DNA from: CAYSLC01 sp964431545
Lineage (GTDB): Bacteria > Desulfobacterota > Desulfobacteria > Desulfobacterales > JAABSP01
DNA length: 7,459 bases
Direction: 5' to 3'
Assembly: GCA_964431545.1 (NCBI GenBank)
Contig: CAYSLC010000247.1
Coordinates: 1 to 7,459 of the forward strand
Shown: in pieces, positions 5,517 to 7,459 of the stretch
How the letters are laid out: every line of letters begins with the position of its first letter
How positions within the stretch are numbered: position 1 is the stretch's first letter
Position numbers and translations under genes: made by a program
Notes under the pieces: generated by a model
What the model was told of the DNA's origin: nothing
The model's database searches: none
The model's input: the letters and a program-made list of their open reading frames with translations, nothing else

Positions 5517-5545
5517 TTGCGTTTCGGGCTCCCATGCATTATTAT
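5517..5545 (+). promoter_or_regulatory. Candidate sigma-70 promoter for the activator gene
   Basis: TTGCGT (5517-5522), a 17-nt spacer and TATTAT (5540-5545) form a plausible housekeeping promoter: good -10, half-matching -35, ideal spacing. Transcription would start near 5552, about 62 nt before the ATG at 5614. A better -35 (TTGACA, 5470-5475) has no -10 at a workable distance. Confidence 0.45.
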
Positions 5546-5613
5546 AGAAGGTAACTGTCACCAACCAGACCGATTCACGGGCCGGTTCATGTTCACCCAA
5601 CCGATAAAGCATC

Positions 5614-7407
5614 ATGAACGAAATCGCCGAAATCTTCGCTTGTGAGCCGGAGGCTACCTGTGTGCCCAAGCAGGTGATGAGAATCCTCGAGTCGACCCCG
5701 ACAGGGATCGTCGCCCTGGACGCCGGATGCCGCATCATTTATATCAATTCTGAAGCCAACCGGATGCTGGGCAAGGTTGCCCATGAGGCTGTAGGAAAGC
5801 CCGTCACGTTTTTCATCGAGGAACCCCAACTCGTGGACTGGCTGGTTTCTGGATTGCCGGAGCCCCTGCCGCCCTTTCCGTGGCGCCGGGGGGCGATCAT
5901 GATCAGCGCCAGCCGCCAGGGAAGCCGCGACGATCCCCGGGGCTACATCCTCTTTTTCCATCCCGCCGACTCCTTCGAGCAGATCGACGAACGGGTCAAC
6001 CGGCTCCAGAGGGAGCTTTCTCTGATCCTGGAAAATTCCTATGACGGGATCATCCTCGCCGACGCCGAAACGATCCTGAGCGTCAATGCCAGCTTCGGGC
6101 GCATCACCGGCGTTGCGCCGTCGACCGTGGCGGGAAAGAAAATCGCCGATCTCGACACAGAACGCCACATTTGTCTGGCGGCGATCTCCGAAGTCATCCG
6201 GCTGATCCGGTTCCATCGCAAGACGCTGACGCTCCAGCGGCGGCTGACGAGCGGGAATGAGATTTTCCTTACCGGCACGCCGGTTCTCGACCGCCACGGC
6301 CAGATCATCCGGGAGGTGGTCAACATCCGGGACATCACCGAACTCAAACGGCTCGAGGACCAGATCAAGAAGATCACGACCATCTGCCCGGACCCCGGTA
6401 ACGGAAATGCCGGCGAGGACGGAAAAGCCTTTCAGGGCATTGTGGCCGAGAGCCCGTCCATGCGGCGCCTGCTGGATATGGTGCTTCGGGTGTCTCAAGT
6501 CGATTCCACCGTCCTGCTCCAGGGAGAGAGCGGTGTCGGAAAGGATGTGCTCGCCCGGCTCGTCCACCAGCTCAGCGAGCGGCGGGAAAGTCCTTTCGTG
6601 TCGGTAAACTGCGGGGCCGTCCCCGAATCTCTTTTGGAGAGCGAGTTCTTCGGCTACGAGAAGGGGGCGTTCACCAGCGCGGCCCGCAACGGCAAGGCCG
6701 GGCTCTTCGAGCAGGCCAACGGCGGGGCTTTATTTCTCGACGAGGTCGGCGAACTCCCGCTGAACCTTCAGGTCAAGCTCCTCAAGGCCCTCCAGGACCG
6801 CCGGTGCCGTCGGCTGGGCGGTACGCGGAACATCGACCTGGACGTGCGCATTATTGCCGCCACCAACCGGGATTTACGGAAGATGGTCTCGGAGGGGAGC
6901 TTCCGGATGGACCTCTTTTACCGCCTTCACGTCGTGCCCATCGAAATCGCTCCCCTGCGGGACCGCCGGGAGGATATTCTGCCACTGGCCCTGATGTTTC
7001 TCAAGCACTTCAACCGCAAGTACAACGTCAGCCGGACCCTTGGTCACGAACTCATGTCGGTGCTGGAGGACCACGACTGGCCTGGAAACGTGCGCGAACT
7101 GCAGAATCTGATCGAGCGGCTCGTGGTCACGGCCGACGAAGACGCGCTTTCCGTCAAGCATTTGCCCTCATCCATCACCAAGGGCAGCGGCCTCGGCTCC
7201 CCGGCCTTCCGGCTGCCCGGATCCCTGAATTTGAAGGACGTCCGGGAGGCTGCGGAGCGGGAAGTCATCCAGGAAGCCATGGCCCGTGCGGGGAATACCC
7301 GGCAGGCCGCCAAGCTGTTGGGTGTCGATCACAGTACCGTGGTCCGGAAGGCCCGGCGCTACGGAATCGATCTCCGGGCGGGCGCCACGGGCACGGGCCG
7401 GAACTAA
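5614..7407 (+). CDS. Sigma-54-dependent transcriptional activator, PAS-PAS-AAA+-HTH
   Basis: This 597-residue bacterial enhancer-binding protein would drive open-complex formation by sigma-54 RNA polymerase using ATP. Order: PAS-like domain at about 20-118 (ILESTPTGIVALD), a second PAS at about 130-248 ending in the usual VVNIRDITELKRLE, the AAA+ domain at about 274-505, and a C-terminal Fis/TyrR-type helix-turn-helix at about 549-586. AAA+ motifs seen: Walker A GESGVGKD (304-311), loop GAFTSA (351-356), Walker B ALFLDE (372-377), sensor I ATNRD (416-420), arginine fingers R431/R437 and sensor II WPGNVREL (489-496). All ATPase residues are intact; the loop differs from canonical GAFTGA. No receiver domain is present, so PAS ligand or redox sensing is likelier than phosphorylation. 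ATG 5614 has no clear ribosome binding site, whereas GTG 5662 has GGAGG (5649-5653) 8 nt upstream and would give 581 residues. The downstream position next to a sigma-54-controlled operon suggests a local regulator. Confidence 0.93.
   Translation: MNEIAEIFACEPEATCVPKQVMRILESTPTGIVALDAGCRIIYINSEANRMLGKVAHEAVGKPVTFFIEEPQLVDWLVSGLPEPLPPFPWRRGAIMISASRQGSRDDPRGYILFFHPADSFEQIDERVNRLQRELSLILENSYDGIILADAETILSVNASFGRITGVAPSTVAGKKIADLDTERHICLAAISEVIRLIRFHRKTLTLQRRLTSGNEIFLTGTPVLDRHGQIIREVVNIRDITELKRLEDQIKKITTICPDPGNGNAGEDGKAFQGIVAESPSMRRLLDMVLRVSQVDSTVLLQGESGVGKDVLARLVHQLSERRESPFVSVNCGAVPESLLESEFFGYEKGAFTSAARNGKAGLFEQANGGALFLDEVGELPLNLQVKLLKALQDRRCRRLGGTRNIDLDVRIIAATNRDLRKMVSEGSFRMDLFYRLHVVPIEIAPLRDRREDILPLALMFLKHFNRKYNVSRTLGHELMSVLEDHDWPGNVRELQNLIERLVVTADEDALSVKHLPSSITKGSGLGSPAFRLPGSLNLKDVREAAEREVIQEAMARAGNTRQAAKLLGVDHSTVVRKARRYGIDLRAGATGTGRN
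5649..5664 (+). promoter_or_regulatory. Ribosome binding site and alternative GTG start of the activator
   Basis: GGAGG at 5649-5653 lies 8 nt before GTG 5662-5664 (codon 17 of the longer reading). The ATG at 5614 is preceded by CACCCAACCGATAAAGCATC, which has no convincing Shine-Dalgarno match. The shorter start keeps both PAS domains intact. Confidence 0.45.
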
Positions 7408-7459
7408 CTATCGCTACATTCCCTCCGATTCACGCTGGTTTCCGTCACTTTCCCCGGCG

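Noticed and set aside
5508..5520. Possible sigma-54 promoter upstream of the activator (GG...GC)
   Set aside because: The spacing between GG and GC is 9 nt rather than the required 10, and the flanking -24 bases do not match.
5593..6567. 324-codon antisense open frame opposite the activator gene
   Set aside because: It is a shadow of the PAS-encoding region; the plus strand carries recognisable PAS and AAA+ motifs.
1..7459. CRISPR array, tRNA/rRNA genes, transposase or integrase
   Set aside because: I found no regularly spaced repeats, no tRNA-like or rRNA-like segment, and no recombinase motifs on either strand.

Overview
The window (about 7.5 kb, roughly 60% GC) looks like accessory metabolic DNA from an anaerobic deltaproteobacterium-like organism, possibly a Desulfobacterota sulfate reducer. 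This guess rests on the gene types (a URO-D-like protein, a TRAP transporter, a PAS-AAA+ sigma-54 activator) and on general protein flavour; no marker gene is present, so the taxonomy is tentative.

Layout. (1) Positions 1-574, minus strand: the first 191 codons of a URO-D superfamily protein that runs off the left edge. It starts at GTG 574 behind a good ribosome binding site. (2) Positions 575-1324: a 750-nt divergent regulatory region. It holds a near-match sigma-54 promoter facing the URO-D-like gene, a degenerate second copy of that box, a 145-nt palindromic repeat element (copy A), a cluster of GGTG/CACC inverted repeats, a textbook sigma-54 -24/-12 promoter facing right (1071-1085), and a GC-rich leader of about 228 nt. 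(3) Positions 1325-5178, plus strand: a four-gene operon encoding the DctP-type binding protein, DctQ, DctM and a crotonase-fold protein. Hairpins follow the first and third genes, and a perfect 28-nt palindrome (5214-5241) lies after the last. (4) Positions 5242-5613: a second, better preserved copy of the palindromic element (copy B, 5307-5451) and a plausible sigma-70 promoter. (5) Positions 5614-7407, plus strand: a PAS-PAS-AAA+-HTH sigma-54 activator. Positions 7408-7459 hold nothing recognisable.

How the parts fit together. The binding protein and the DctQ/DctM permease make a complete tripartite TRAP transporter for an organic acid. The crotonase would act on a CoA thioester made from that acid or its breakdown product. 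The activator has sensory PAS domains and no receiver domain, so it probably responds to a ligand or redox cue. The canonical sigma-54 promoter ahead of the transporter, with inverted repeats about 100-190 nt upstream of the predicted start, makes it the obvious regulator, and it may also control the divergent URO-D-like gene. The substrate cannot be read from the sequence.

The observations most worth a second look are the two-copy palindromic element (about 76% identical, ungapped, with 21-bp perfect arms in copy B), the divergent sigma-54 regulatory region, a crotonase that appears to lack both catalytic glutamates of enoyl-CoA hydratase, and the activator's GAFTSA variant of the sigma-54-contacting GAFTGA loop.
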